Assembly (NCBI GenBank): GCA_944391505.1
Contig: CALXTV010000015.1
Span: 1-46,979, forward strand
DNA: 46,979 bases
Direction: 5' to 3'
Source of the DNA: an uncultured Alphaproteobacteria bacterium
GTDB taxonomy: Bacteria; Pseudomonadota; Alphaproteobacteria; RF32; CAG-239
Shown here: positions 27,396 through 34,868 of the stretch, one piece after another
How the letters are laid out: every line of letters begins with the position of its first letter
Numbering within the stretch: position 1 is the stretch's first letter
Notes under the pieces: generated by a model
The model's input: the letters and a program-made list of their open reading frames with translations, nothing else
Databases searched by the model: none
What the model was told of the DNA's origin: nothing
Translations under genes and position numbers: made by a program

Positions 27396-28251
27396 TATAA
27401 TCAATCAGAACTCTGACTTTTTTCTGATCTTTGACGTCTTTGTAAGAAACAATCCAAAACGGATGCGAAAGCTCAAACTTTATTTTGTTCAGACAAACCA
27501 GATTTTTTTCTCTCAACCCGACACTGAACGGATGCAAGGCAATACCGATACCGTCCTTGGTCAGTTGCATAAGCATGGAAGAAGAGTTTGTTTCCGCCGC
27601 AATATTTCCGCAGCCGTCAATAAAACGTCCCCATTCGTCCCAAACTTCCCGATAATTGGAACGAACGCAAATGCGATGATTTTTTTGAATATCCTCAATA
27701 TCTTTGGGATAGCCGAAACTCGACAGATATTCCATTGACGCAAACAACCCGAAGCGCAGATTATGTTTCAACAAAATAACTGCATCAGGATGCACCGGCT
27801 TTTCATAAACCACGGCCAAATCCGCATCATAAAGAACGGACGGCGCATCAATCGAACAGATTATCTCAATTTTCACATCGGGATAAAGCTGATAAAAACC
27901 GGGCAGACAAGACGAAAGATAAGCCGCCGCCAAGCCGTCGCTCGTCCACAGGCGCACTGCACCCGACACGTTGTTGCTCTGCTGTTTGTAAGCATTTATT
28001 TTATAAACCGACTTTTCGATACTGCAACTTATTTCATACAGATTTTTTCCGGCCTCAGTCAGAATCATGCGCCTGTCGCTGTGCTCAAACAGTTTGGCAC
28101 CGACTTTTTCTTCCAGTTCTTTGACATAGCCCGAAAGGTTTGACTGTTTCATACCGTTTTCCAACGCGGCGGCCGTAACGTTTCCGGACTTGGCTATTGC
28201 GGCAAAGCTCAGGATTTTCCTCAGCAAAATCAACTTGTCGCCAATTCTCAT
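27370..28251 (-). CDS. LysR-family transcriptional regulator
   Basis: A 293-residue full-length LysR-type regulator: N-terminal HTH (about residues 18-40, AALENGMKQSNLSGYVKELEE), linker helix, then a type 2 periplasmic-binding-like effector domain (GAVRLWTSDGLAAAYLSSCLPGFYQLYPDVKIEI). The ligand is not predictable. It lies ten bases downstream of the XRE regulator gene on the same strand, forming a two-regulator unit, and converges on the truncated LysR gene. Its direct targets are not evident here. Confidence 0.88.
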   Translation of the reverse strand: MRIGDKLILLRKILSFAAIAKSGNVTAAALENGMKQSNLSGYVKELEEKVGAKLFEHSDRRMILTEAGKNLYEISCSIEKSVYKINAYKQQSNNVSGAVRLWTSDGLAAAYLSSCLPGFYQLYPDVKIEIICSIDAPSVLYDADLAVVYEKPVHPDAVILLKHNLRFGLFASMEYLSSFGYPKDIEDIQKNHRICVRSNYREVWDEWGRFIDGCGNIAAETNSSSMLMQLTKDGIGIALHPFSVGLREKNLVCLNKIKFELSHPFWIVSYKDVKDQKKVRVLIDYIKKATAAL

Positions 28252-28260
28252 AATCCTACT

Positions 28261-28608
28261 TCACACTCCAAAATATTTGAAGACCACATTCAGCTGTTCC
28301 ACCACAAAGTCCAGCGTCGGATCGTCTATCGTTTTAATTCTTTCAATGAGCAAATTCTCGGTGGCAATTCTGGACATGGATTTACGCCGCTGAACATCAA
28401 TATTGAGCAAATCGTCCAGACCGACGTTAAACTTTTTGGAAATTTTGCAAATCATCATTAAATCCGGCGTCACGCATCCTCTTTCCAAATTAGAAATTGT
28501 CCGCCAGCTGACCTCACAGAAATTGGCCAGTTCCTCCTGGGTCATCTGTGCATTTTCGCGCAAAGACCGAACTCTCAGACCAAGATATTTATTCAGATCG
28601 TTTCCCAT
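28261..28608 (-). CDS. XRE-family HTH regulator
   Basis: A 115-residue protein with an N-terminal Cro/C1-type helix-turn-helix (about residues 14-65: MTQEELANFCEVSWRTISNLERG) and a short C-terminal helix-rich tail that may mediate dimerisation. There is no metal or peptidase domain. It is immediately upstream of the LysR gene and probably co-transcribed. It is similar in size to small SinR-like or phage-derived repressors, but no other phage gene is nearby. Confidence 0.85.
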   Translation of the reverse strand: MGNDLNKYLGLRVRSLRENAQMTQEELANFCEVSWRTISNLERGCVTPDLMMICKISKKFNVGLDDLLNIDVQRRKSMSRIATENLLIERIKTIDDPTLDFVVEQLNVVFKYFGV

Positions 28609-28686
28609 ATCGCATCCTATACCATGAAACTACAAGTTTATCCATGAACCAGACTTCATATCGGCTGCGATAAGATGAAACAAAAT

Positions 28687-28863
28687 TCATTTTGAGCGTT
28701 TTTGAATAATCTCCCTGAAAACGTCCTGCGTATAAACTTTATAAGCAAGTTCCAGAAAAAAATACGTTTCTTTCAAACCTCTTTTTTTCAATTTTCCGAA
28801 CAAATTTTCAAAAGTCTCCGTAATCAACTTCGTTTCTTCCAGATATTCCTCATTTTCAGACAT
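28687..28863 (-). CDS. Small unknown protein (58 aa)
   Basis: A 58-residue ORF starting ATG at 28863 with GAAAGGAA seven bases upstream and ending TGA at 28687. The peptide (MSENEEYLEETKLITE…, ending QKRSK) is charged and helical, with no Cys, and no family is recognised. It precedes the XRE gene on the same strand with a gap of about 80 bases. The good ribosome binding site and protein-like composition support it; comparison with relatives would settle it. Confidence 0.55.
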   Translation of the reverse strand: MSENEEYLEETKLITETFENLFGKLKKRGLKETYFFLELAYKVYTQDVFREIIQKRSK

Positions 28864-29117
28864 TCAACAGTTCCTTTCTGTTTAACAATAACAAACTGCA
28901 AAATATTTTACGGAAACATCTGAAAATAAACAGCGGATAATATTAGATAGTTCTTATATAATTAGAAAAAAGCCATATTTTACAAACAGTTGCCAGAATA
29001 AATTTGCAGCAAGGAATAACTTTCCGAAGAAATGCGGCAAAAATCGGCTGCCGAACAAATAAAAACTTTAACTTTACCGACTGCCATGCTAAACTTATTT
29101 CAGCAAAGGACAACAAA
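28864..29117. other. AT-rich intergenic region
   Basis: A 254-base divergent intergenic region. It has no RNA gene or hairpin that I can support. It should contain the promoters of the 58-residue gene (minus) and of the 391-residue unknown gene (plus); no convincing -35/-10 pair stands out. Confidence 0.4.
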
Positions 29118-30293
29118 ATGGCAACTCAAATCAAAATCGGCCGCAGATGCCCGAAGACAGAAAAAAATCCACACGGCTGGCAGGATATTTCGCTCCGGGA
29201 GGTCAGCTTTGACAAACCGACGGTACTCTGCCTGAGCGGAGACGGCACACTCACGGCCAAAGACGCCAACGCCATGGCCAAATATGCCAACCGGCTGCTG
29301 GGCAGAAACGGCGCCGAAGAACAAACAGACGTCCAAATATTGTCCGTCTATTACCAAAATGCCAACGCCCGGGAATTAACCAACAGCCGGCTGTGCCATA
29401 CTGAAAAGGATAAAAGTCGCTTTACGGAAGAAGAACAAAACCCCTCTTACATCCGTGATTTTTACGAACAGTGCCTCAAAAAAATCATCTCGAAAAAAGA
29501 CGGCCGGAAACAAGACGGCGAACAAGCCCGAAAACTTATGCGAAACCTGAATATCCTGTCTTTTTGCCACGGCGATTATGTTGCCTGCAAACTTGACGAA
29601 ATCATGCGCGAAGACATGAAACGCAGAGGCTATACGGCCGGAGAAATTTCCGACATCTGCAAACAGGCGGCGGTCATATCGGTCGTACCGCAGGACAGCC
29701 TGAAAAAGTCTTCTTTTACCAAAATCGGTTTTGTTTCGCTCGACGACTATCACTATGCGTCGGAAGACGCCTCCGCCCTAACCGACTATTATGAGCTCGA
29801 CTGTTGCGAAACCTCCTGCATCGGCATTGTCGAACGCCCGCATGAAACCGTCAAAGGACGTTCCCGTCTGTTTTACATAGACAATCTGCTTGATTATAAT
29901 TCCGTTGAAGACAAGTTTACCGTTTGGATGGGCAAGACCGAAGAGCTGCACCAAATGAAAGCTTACATTGAGCCCGGTTTCCAAAACAAATTCGGAACAA
30001 AATCGGACATCGGCGGCAGCTTCGGCTGCATGATTTCCCGCGCTTTGCAAAATGCCTTATCCAATTCCTGTCTCAATGCCCGAACGAAGGAATTAACGGC
30101 GCTGCATACGGAAGACATTTTCCAAACCCGTCCGGCCGAATTTCATCAGGGAACGGAAGAACAAAATCCGGGCTATATTTCACCGGATGCGGAAAAAGCG
30201 ACGGCCGAAGCCCTGCGAAAAGGAACGGAGATTGATAAAAACCTTTATCCGCAGAAAACACCGTTGATTATGACCGGACACACAAGAGATTAA
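29118..30293 (+). CDS. Unknown 391-residue protein
   Basis: I do not recognise the family. The start at 29118 is preferred because AAAGGACAAC lies just upstream. Predicted strands TVLCLSGDGT (about 35-44), VQILSVYY (70-77), NILSFCHGDYVACKL and AAVISVVPQ alternate with helices, which suggests an alpha/beta fold. FCHGDYV could be a nucleophile-elbow-like turn but does not fit GxSxG exactly. There is no signal peptide or membrane segment. The C-terminal ~60 residues look disordered (EEQNPGYISPDAEK). Flanking genes (regulators, GNAT) give no clue. Confidence 0.65.
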   Translation: MATQIKIGRRCPKTEKNPHGWQDISLREVSFDKPTVLCLSGDGTLTAKDANAMAKYANRLLGRNGAEEQTDVQILSVYYQNANARELTNSRLCHTEKDKSRFTEEEQNPSYIRDFYEQCLKKIISKKDGRKQDGEQARKLMRNLNILSFCHGDYVACKLDEIMREDMKRRGYTAGEISDICKQAAVISVVPQDSLKKSSFTKIGFVSLDDYHYASEDASALTDYYELDCCETSCIGIVERPHETVKGRSRLFYIDNLLDYNSVEDKFTVWMGKTEELHQMKAYIEPGFQNKFGTKSDIGGSFGCMISRALQNALSNSCLNARTKELTALHTEDIFQTRPAEFHQGTEEQNPGYISPDAEKATAEALRKGTEIDKNLYPQKTPLIMTGHTRD

Positions 30294-30301
30294 CGAAGCC
30301 C

Positions 30302-30937
30302 CTATTCCAAAAAAGAACGGCTCATTATATAAAATTCCTCCTGGCTCGGCTGCTCTCTTTTCTCCATCGGTTCCAACGCGTCATCATATAAACGGGCATC
30401 TTCTTCCGAAACATTCATGACCGGACTGCAGGAATATACCTGTCTTTCTCCGGTAAACACACCGGCCACAAGCTCTTTGACCATCATTGCCGAGGGATAT
30501 TTTCCTTCTTCCGAACATACATTATACTTCTTACAGCTTTTAAAACCGCTGCCGGCATAATTCGCGGGGCTTCCGAACAAAACAACGGCCTCATAACCGA
30601 GCCCGGCTGCTTTTTCCAGCGAGTGGTTTATCAGTCTCCGGCCATATCCTTTCCGCTGATACTCGGGAGCGATGCAAACAGGCCCCAGTGTCAGACACTT
30701 TTTTTCCCGTCCGTTTTCATCAACCACTCTGGCACGGGTATACATAATGTTTCCGATAATCCGTCCGTCTTTTTCAAGAACGAAATCAAGTTCCGGCAAA
30801 AAATCGGCATGCGAACGCATAACATGAACCAGATAATGCTCAAAACAACCGGGAACAAAAACATTATAAAAAGCCCGTCGAACCAGCTTTTCAACTTTTT
30901 CATAATCTTTTTCTTCTTCATTTCTTATCGTAATCAT
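30302..30937 (-). CDS. GNAT-family N-acetyltransferase
   Basis: A 211-residue GNAT: ITIRNEEEKDYEKVEKLVRRAF at the start, LGPVCIAPEYQRKGYGRRLINHSLEKA with the acetyl-CoA loop QRKGYG, and VVLFGSPANYAGSGF, a pattern seen in predicted N-acetyltransferases of the YhbS type. Acceptor unknown. The ATG at 30937 follows AAAGGAGCCGGT; a longer upstream frame has no such site. It converges on the 391-residue gene with an 8-base gap. Confidence 0.85.
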   Translation of the reverse strand: MITIRNEEEKDYEKVEKLVRRAFYNVFVPGCFEHYLVHVMRSHADFLPELDFVLEKDGRIIGNIMYTRARVVDENGREKKCLTLGPVCIAPEYQRKGYGRRLINHSLEKAAGLGYEAVVLFGSPANYAGSGFKSCKKYNVCSEEGKYPSAMMVKELVAGVFTGERQVYSCSPVMNVSEEDARLYDDALEPMEKREQPSQEEFYIMSRSFLE

Positions 30938-31221
30938 ACCGGCTCCTTTCAACACTGCGGCTGCATTCGGCAAAAGCACAGTCCCTGCCCGCCAAAAATA
31001 CAATACAAACTTTTTATTTTTTCACAATAAAAGTCTTGACTTTCATTTTCAATATAATATGAATGGACGGCGAAAAAAATTAAGTGTTTTGTAATCCTCA
31101 TCGGAGGGCATAAAAGCTGGATAAGATGACTGGGTAAAACCAATTATTCTGTCCGGTATTTTTTTGTCCTTTTTTCAGTATTGTTCTTAAACACCGATAA
31201 ACGAACATGAAAGGAGATGTT

Positions 31222-31356
31222 ATGGATTTAGGAACAGAAAACATTTCTTCACTATTCAAAAAAATCTTTTTCCCGACCCTGTTCGGAATGTTGAGCATGT
31301 CGGCGGTAACGGCTCTTGACGGCGTTTTCGTCGGACGCTGCGTCTTTATCCGATAA
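31222..31356 (+). pseudogene. MATE-family efflux transporter, 5' fragment
   Basis: A good start (AAAGGAGATGTT-ATG) opens a 44-codon frame whose first ~39 residues (MDLGTENISSLFKKIFFPTL… through ALDGVFVGR) are the N-terminus of a MATE multidrug/metabolite exporter. The sequence then leaves the family and stops at TAA 31354-31356. The remaining ~400 residues are missing, so the gene is broken. The next DNA belongs to a truncated hydrolase on the other strand. Confidence 0.75.
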
Positions 31357-31742
31357 AAATAGGCTTGCGCGGTTTCAAGCTGTTTTGCAGGGATATTGTC
31401 GGACAATGCCGCATCGGCCGCAATGGTAATATAACCGTTTTCGACCATGCGCTGGGCAAAAAGTCCGGCAACTTGCTCTTTGGTGCCGCCGTTCGGATGC
31501 GCAACAACAATCGCCGGATATTTCTTTGCCTTGTCATAGTTTGCCGGCGTATAAACATTGGCTGCAATCTCCAAACCATGCAGCTTATATGTCAACGGAT
31601 GAATATTGACTTTCCCGAGCACATTTTCCTTAATTGCGTTTTCATAAACCAATCCGAACGGATTATTACCCGCAGCCGCCTGCCCGTCCGCGGCAGCCAG
31701 TAAGGAAGCCCCCAAAACAGCACTCATGATCAATCCTTTCAT
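31357..31742 (-). pseudogene. Secreted alpha/beta hydrolase, 5' fragment
   Basis: The frame starts at 31742 with a signal peptide (cleavage near residue 23). It then reads GLEIAANVYTPANYD, KKYPAIVVAHPNGGTKEQVAG and ITIAADAA, the N-terminal third of a dienelactone-hydrolase-like esterase (YcjY type). After about residue 112 (near 31407) the family similarity ends, before the nucleophile motif. The frame stays open antisense through the MATE fragment to 31098, but that tail is not hydrolase-like. It is probably non-functional. Confidence 0.65.
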
Positions 31743-31898
31743 TGTCAGTCTCCTTGTTAATGTTATTGTACTTTCAATGTAGGCTTAATCATCTGCGGGA
31801 TAAAGACCCGATGCTCTCAAAAAATTGCCTGATTCTGCCGCCGGAATTTTGCCGGCGATATTCTTTCAAACAAACCGCCGCAACCGCAATGACCTGAT

Positions 31899-31944
31899 TT
31901 GACTTTTCGAAAAAAATGAATAAGATAAGCCTGCTTAACTTATT
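31899..31944 (+). promoter_or_regulatory. Promoter with overlapping palindrome
   Basis: TTGACT (31899-31904), a 16-base spacer and TAAGAT (31921-31926) form a plausible promoter. The region 31919-31944 is a 26-bp imperfect palindrome (AATAAGATAAGC, CT, GCTTAACTTATT; one mismatched pair) that covers the -10 box, as a repressor operator would. The regulated gene begins at 31962. Confidence 0.45.
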
Positions 31945-31961
31945 TTTATGAATTTAAAATT

Positions 31962-32834
31962 ATGTCAATTATGAACGAGAAAATTTTGAACTGCTTCCGT
32001 CGGAACCAATATCCGCAGCAGGCAATATTGTTTGAGTATTTTTTGGACAGGCTGTTTACCGAGCTGGAACAGACAAGACAACCTACCCGTCTGCCTATGC
32101 GCGTTGCATCTCACCTGTTTCTGTATGCTGGACTAATCGCCGGCCATCTCCGGGGACAAAAAAACGGCGTGCCGGAATACTTTCCGCATTGGCATTTGGA
32201 AATAAAAACAGATTTGGAATACTATGCCGCCTGGCTGCCGACGAAAAATCTGCTCAGCTCTCCGCTGCTGTTTTTTTCCCGCACGGGACAAGGGCTGCAC
32301 CGGCGCATAATACCGCCATCAGACTTTGAAAATAAAGTAATCCGTCTCAGTTTCGGCTTTTCCGAAAACCCAATCCCGAACAAAGACGAATTATTCGCCT
32401 TGGTCTTTGCCGAAGATAAGATTGCCGCCGCAAAAAACGATTTGGATATGGCTTTTGACATACTAAAAAAGAAAATGGAAAGCTGGCCGGCAGAATTTCT
32501 GCAGACTACCCGCCCTTTTTCGACATGGGGCTTTTTGGCTTCTCTGGCGCTTCCGCAGAAGACATTCCTTTCCGCTCTGGAAAAAGGACATTTAACGGTA
32601 GACCATTCCGCCGACAGGGATATGTATCTGATTATGGACACAGCGCTCCGGGACGACGCGCAATTATATCCCTTTTCCGCCCTTAAAACGGAAAGCCTGA
32701 TGATGCACTCCGAGTTATATGATTTGTTTGTAAGTGATTTTATGCGTTTAATGCGGGAAACAGAGCCGCAAATCTATGAAAACATGTCAGAAAACATAAG
32801 AACTTATAACAAAACGGGAAGCAAACAAAACTGA
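31962..32834 (+). CDS. Unknown 290-residue protein
   Basis: No family is recognised. The soluble protein starts MSIMNEKILNCF; a second ATG three codons in is an alternative start. It contains aromatic/His-rich blocks (EYFPHWHLEIKTDLEYYAAWLP, about residues 72-93) and a helical middle (AAAKNDLDMAFDILKKKMESWP). There is no signal peptide. It is a single gene with its own promoter, possible operator and strong terminator, so it may be individually regulated. Confidence 0.65.
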   Translation: MSIMNEKILNCFRRNQYPQQAILFEYFLDRLFTELEQTRQPTRLPMRVASHLFLYAGLIAGHLRGQKNGVPEYFPHWHLEIKTDLEYYAAWLPTKNLLSSPLLFFSRTGQGLHRRIIPPSDFENKVIRLSFGFSENPIPNKDELFALVFAEDKIAAAKNDLDMAFDILKKKMESWPAEFLQTTRPFSTWGFLASLALPQKTFLSALEKGHLTVDHSADRDMYLIMDTALRDDAQLYPFSALKTESLMMHSELYDLFVSDFMRLMRETEPQIYENMSENIRTYNKTGSKQN

Positions 32835-32862
32835 TGAGGTTTCAACCTCACAGCAACACTTT

Positions 32863-32889
32863 AAAAGGCAGCAGAAATGCTGCCTTTTT
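32863..32889 (+). terminator. Intrinsic terminator
   Basis: A 10-bp stem AAAAGGCAGC/GCTGCCTTTT with a 6-base loop is followed by U residues, about 30 bases after the 290-residue gene. Confidence 0.88.
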
Positions 32890-32931
32890 CATTACAAAAC
32901 GTTTTTATAAATACCTCGAAATTTTGTTTTA

Positions 32932-33008
32932 TGGTAGGCGTGACAAGGCTTGAACTTGTGACCTCTGCGATGTGAACACAGCGCTCTGACCAACTGAGCT
33001 ACACGCCC
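32932..33008 (-). tRNA. tRNA-Val (anticodon CAC)
   Basis: On the minus strand this is a 77-nt cloverleaf. The acceptor GGGCGTG pairs with CACGCCT (first pair G-U), the D arm reads TAGCTCAGTTGGTCAGAGC, the anticodon loop TTCACAT gives CAC, and the T arm reads GTTCAAGCC. Discriminator A and CCA are encoded. It decodes GUG. Confidence 0.92.
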
Positions 33009-33250
33009 GTAGAAAAACCTTTTGTAACTGCCGGAAAACAATACAAACACAATAAAAAGAAGACAAAATAACAATTATGTCAAACTAAAAAATCATGTTA
33101 TGAAAAAAATATTATTTCCATACTGCTGATTTTTTGCTTTCTGCCGGAAAAACATAGGAATTTTTATAAAAAGTTAACAAAAAACTTGACTGTCGCCAAT
33201 AAATATGCTACTCAAGGAAACGAAAAAATAATTATTAAAAAATCAAAACA

Positions 33251-33466
33251 ATGGATTTAAAAATTCTTTTCCGGGACTTTGCAATTTTTTTTATTCTGAG
33301 TCTTGTGGTTTTTTGCATTATCGACATGTTATTCAGGGGTGCCGATTTTTCTGCAAAAGAAAAATTATTGTATTCGCTGATTTTTCCGGTACTTATCTGT
33401 TCGTACACAGCACTGGAAAACGGTTATGAGGAAGGCAGCGACGGTTTCTTTGACGATGAAGGCTGA
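33251..33466 (+). CDS. Small membrane protein (71 aa)
   Basis: A 71-residue protein with two hydrophobic segments (about 10-28 and 40-53) and an acidic tail ENGYEEGSDGFFDDEG. No family is recognised. The leader is AT rich with only GGAAACG as a distant ribosome-binding candidate. A terminator-like hairpin follows at 33496-33531, supporting an expressed unit. A TTGACT box at 33185 with a weak -10 could be its promoter. Confidence 0.5.
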   Translation: MDLKILFRDFAIFFILSLVVFCIIDMLFRGADFSAKEKLLYSLIFPVLICSYTALENGYEEGSDGFFDDEG

Positions 33467-33495
33467 TCGCTTGAGCAAAAAAAGTTTTTGAAACT

Positions 33496-33531
33496 GTAAA
33501 AAGGAACGATGCCATTGCACCGTTCTTTTTT
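33496..33531 (+). terminator. Intrinsic terminator of the small membrane gene
   Basis: GAACG-a-TGC pairs with GCA-c-CGTTC, flanked by A-rich and U-rich arms and ending in eight U residues. Confidence 0.65.
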
Positions 33532-33608
33532 TTATCTCCAGGCTGCCCCTTGCCCCCACTTTAATGACGAACCGGTAGTTATTGAAATCCTGCCGTTTTC
33601 CGGATACA

Positions 33609-33640
33609 CAAAAAGCCCCGCGCTAAATCGGAGCTTTTAA
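33609..33640 (-). terminator. Intrinsic terminator of tRNA-Ile2
   Basis: On the minus strand AAAAGCTCCG pairs with CGGGGCTTTT (one G-U) around an 8-base loop and continues in U residues. It lies immediately after the tRNA. Confidence 0.8.
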
Positions 33641-33641
33641 C

Positions 33642-33718
33642 TGGTGGGCCCTGCCGGACTCGAACCTGCGACCAGACCGTTATGAGCGGCCTGCTCTAAC
33701 CAACTGAGCTAAGGGCCC
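33642..33718 (-). tRNA. tRNA-Ile2 (anticodon CAT, lysidine-modified)
   Basis: On the minus strand this is a 77-nt tRNA. Acceptor GGGCCCT pairs with AGGGCCC and the anticodon loop CTCATAA gives CAT. The body (TTAGCTCAGTTGGTTAGAGCAGGC and CTGGTCGCAGG) closely follows E. coli ileX/ileY rather than initiator or elongator tRNA-Met. It should be modified by TilS to read AUA. Discriminator A and CCA are encoded. Confidence 0.88.
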
Positions 33719-33729
33719 GTACTTCCCAG

Positions 33730-33758
33730 AAAATATGAAATTAACCACCTTTAGTCAA
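33730..33758 (-). promoter_or_regulatory. Promoter of tRNA-Ile2
   Basis: TTGACT (33758-33753), a 17-base spacer and TATTTT (33735-33730) on the minus strand, 11 bases upstream of the tRNA 5' end. Confidence 0.6.
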
Positions 33759-33836
33759 GAACTATTTCATAAAAAGAGCAAAAATTTATCCTTGCCAAAT
33801 AAAATTCGGCAAGGACAACAAATACGCAGGCCAAAA

Positions 33837-34283
33837 TCAAGCCTTCAAAGAAATAATACCGTCCCGGTAGACATACTCTTCATCCGGATAACGTCTTTTT
33901 TCGTCAGTCATCTTAAAACTGCTTCCGTCAACAATCTCGTCTTGTTCAAGCTCCTCGCCTCTCAAATGCATCTTACAATTATTAAGACCATTGGAGGAAA
34001 AAGCCTTGACATAAACCAACGTATCCACAGGCATGCCGTTCGGCAAAAATCCCTTAAACGGACACACAAAACACGGACAACCGACCAAATCACCGTCCCC
34101 GCGCTTCAGCCAGACCAGTTTCAGATGATAAACACACCCGTTCCCGTCAACAACATCACCGCTGGACAAACTGTCGCTTGCACTTTCCACCAGATCATTG
34201 TCGATCATATTGGCGGCAAGCATACTCTTCATTAAAGCCAAGGCACGCAAAGTGTCCTTTACGGCTAAAACTCTTTTTTCCAT
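33837..34283 (-). CDS. Unknown protein with CxC-xx-C cluster
   Basis: A 148-residue protein of unknown family. The motif GCPCFVCPFKG in the middle and a later NNCKMHL could bind a metal. The N-terminal half is helical (RVLAVKDTLRALALMKSMLAANM), the rest probably beta. The ATG at 34283 is used; a TTG nine codons upstream is an alternative. It follows the DUF1847 gene on the same strand after about 70 bases, so two Cys-rich proteins are neighbours. Confidence 0.6.
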   Translation of the reverse strand: MEKRVLAVKDTLRALALMKSMLAANMIDNDLVESASDSLSSGDVVDGNGCVYHLKLVWLKRGDGDLVGCPCFVCPFKGFLPNGMPVDTLVYVKAFSSNGLNNCKMHLRGEELEQDEIVDGSSFKMTDEKRRYPDEEYVYRDGIISLKA

Positions 34284-34353
34284 AATAAATGTATTTTTAT
34301 AATTTGACAAAAAAGACTTACACCTTTAAAAGCCTCCTGTCAAACAAATATTA

Positions 34354-34797
34354 TTATGACAAAGTTTCAACAACATTATGATTATGGGCAAAGTCCTTTA
34401 CCAGAAAGGTCGTCACCGGTGCCTTCGAGTATTTTTGGAACAACAATCCGTGCCCGAGACAAAGCCCGAAATCGATGTTAAAATCCGTTTGCTGCTCATT
34501 CATAAACGCCGCCTGAGAAACCGGATCACAGCACGGACCTTTCATATCGTCGCAAATCATGCAGGCGTCAAGCCCGCTTTCTTTGCAGTTCATGGCAACA
34601 ACATTCAACCCCTGCTCTCTCAACAGCTCAACAAATTTATCGGCCAGCGGCTGAACAGATTTGCAGTTGGCAACCCCGATTTTTTTAAAACCGGAAATCT
34701 TCACAAAATCTACCAATTCCTGAAAACGTGATTTGTTCCTGGCCTGCGCGGCAATTTTCATAACCTGCTTATCGTCATCGTTATAGTCGTACGTCAC
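34354..34797 (-). CDS. DUF1847-family Cys-rich protein
   Basis: A 147-residue protein matching the DUF1847 pattern: FKKIGVANCKS, VVAMNCKESGLD, a CMICDDMKGPCCDP cluster, DFNIDFGLCLGHG and KAPVTTFLVKD. The conserved cysteines suggest a metal or Fe-S site; function is not established for the family. It is probably cytoplasmic, since there is no signal peptide. It lies downstream of rpoD but beyond the rpoD terminator. Confidence 0.8.
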   Translation of the reverse strand: MTYDYNDDDKQVMKIAAQARNKSRFQELVDFVKISGFKKIGVANCKSVQPLADKFVELLREQGLNVVAMNCKESGLDACMICDDMKGPCCDPVSQAAFMNEQQTDFNIDFGLCLGHGLLFQKYSKAPVTTFLVKDFAHNHNVVETLS

Positions 34798-34835
34798 TTT
34801 TTATTCTCTCAAAATACAATTCTGTTTTTTCCGAC

Positions 34836-34860
34836 ACAAAAACCCCGCTCTCGCGGGGCC
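34836..34860 (-). terminator. Intrinsic terminator of rpoD
   Basis: A 6-bp GC stem CCCCGC/GCGGGG with a 4-base loop (34843-34858) is followed by five U residues on the minus strand, about 10 bases after the rpoD stop. Confidence 0.88.
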
Positions 34861-34868
34861 TTTGGTTA

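Noticed and set aside
31044..31221. Possible riboswitch in the leader of the broken MATE gene
   Set aside because: A long leader and a CCTC/GAGG hairpin are present, but I could not match any known MATE-associated riboswitch consensus.
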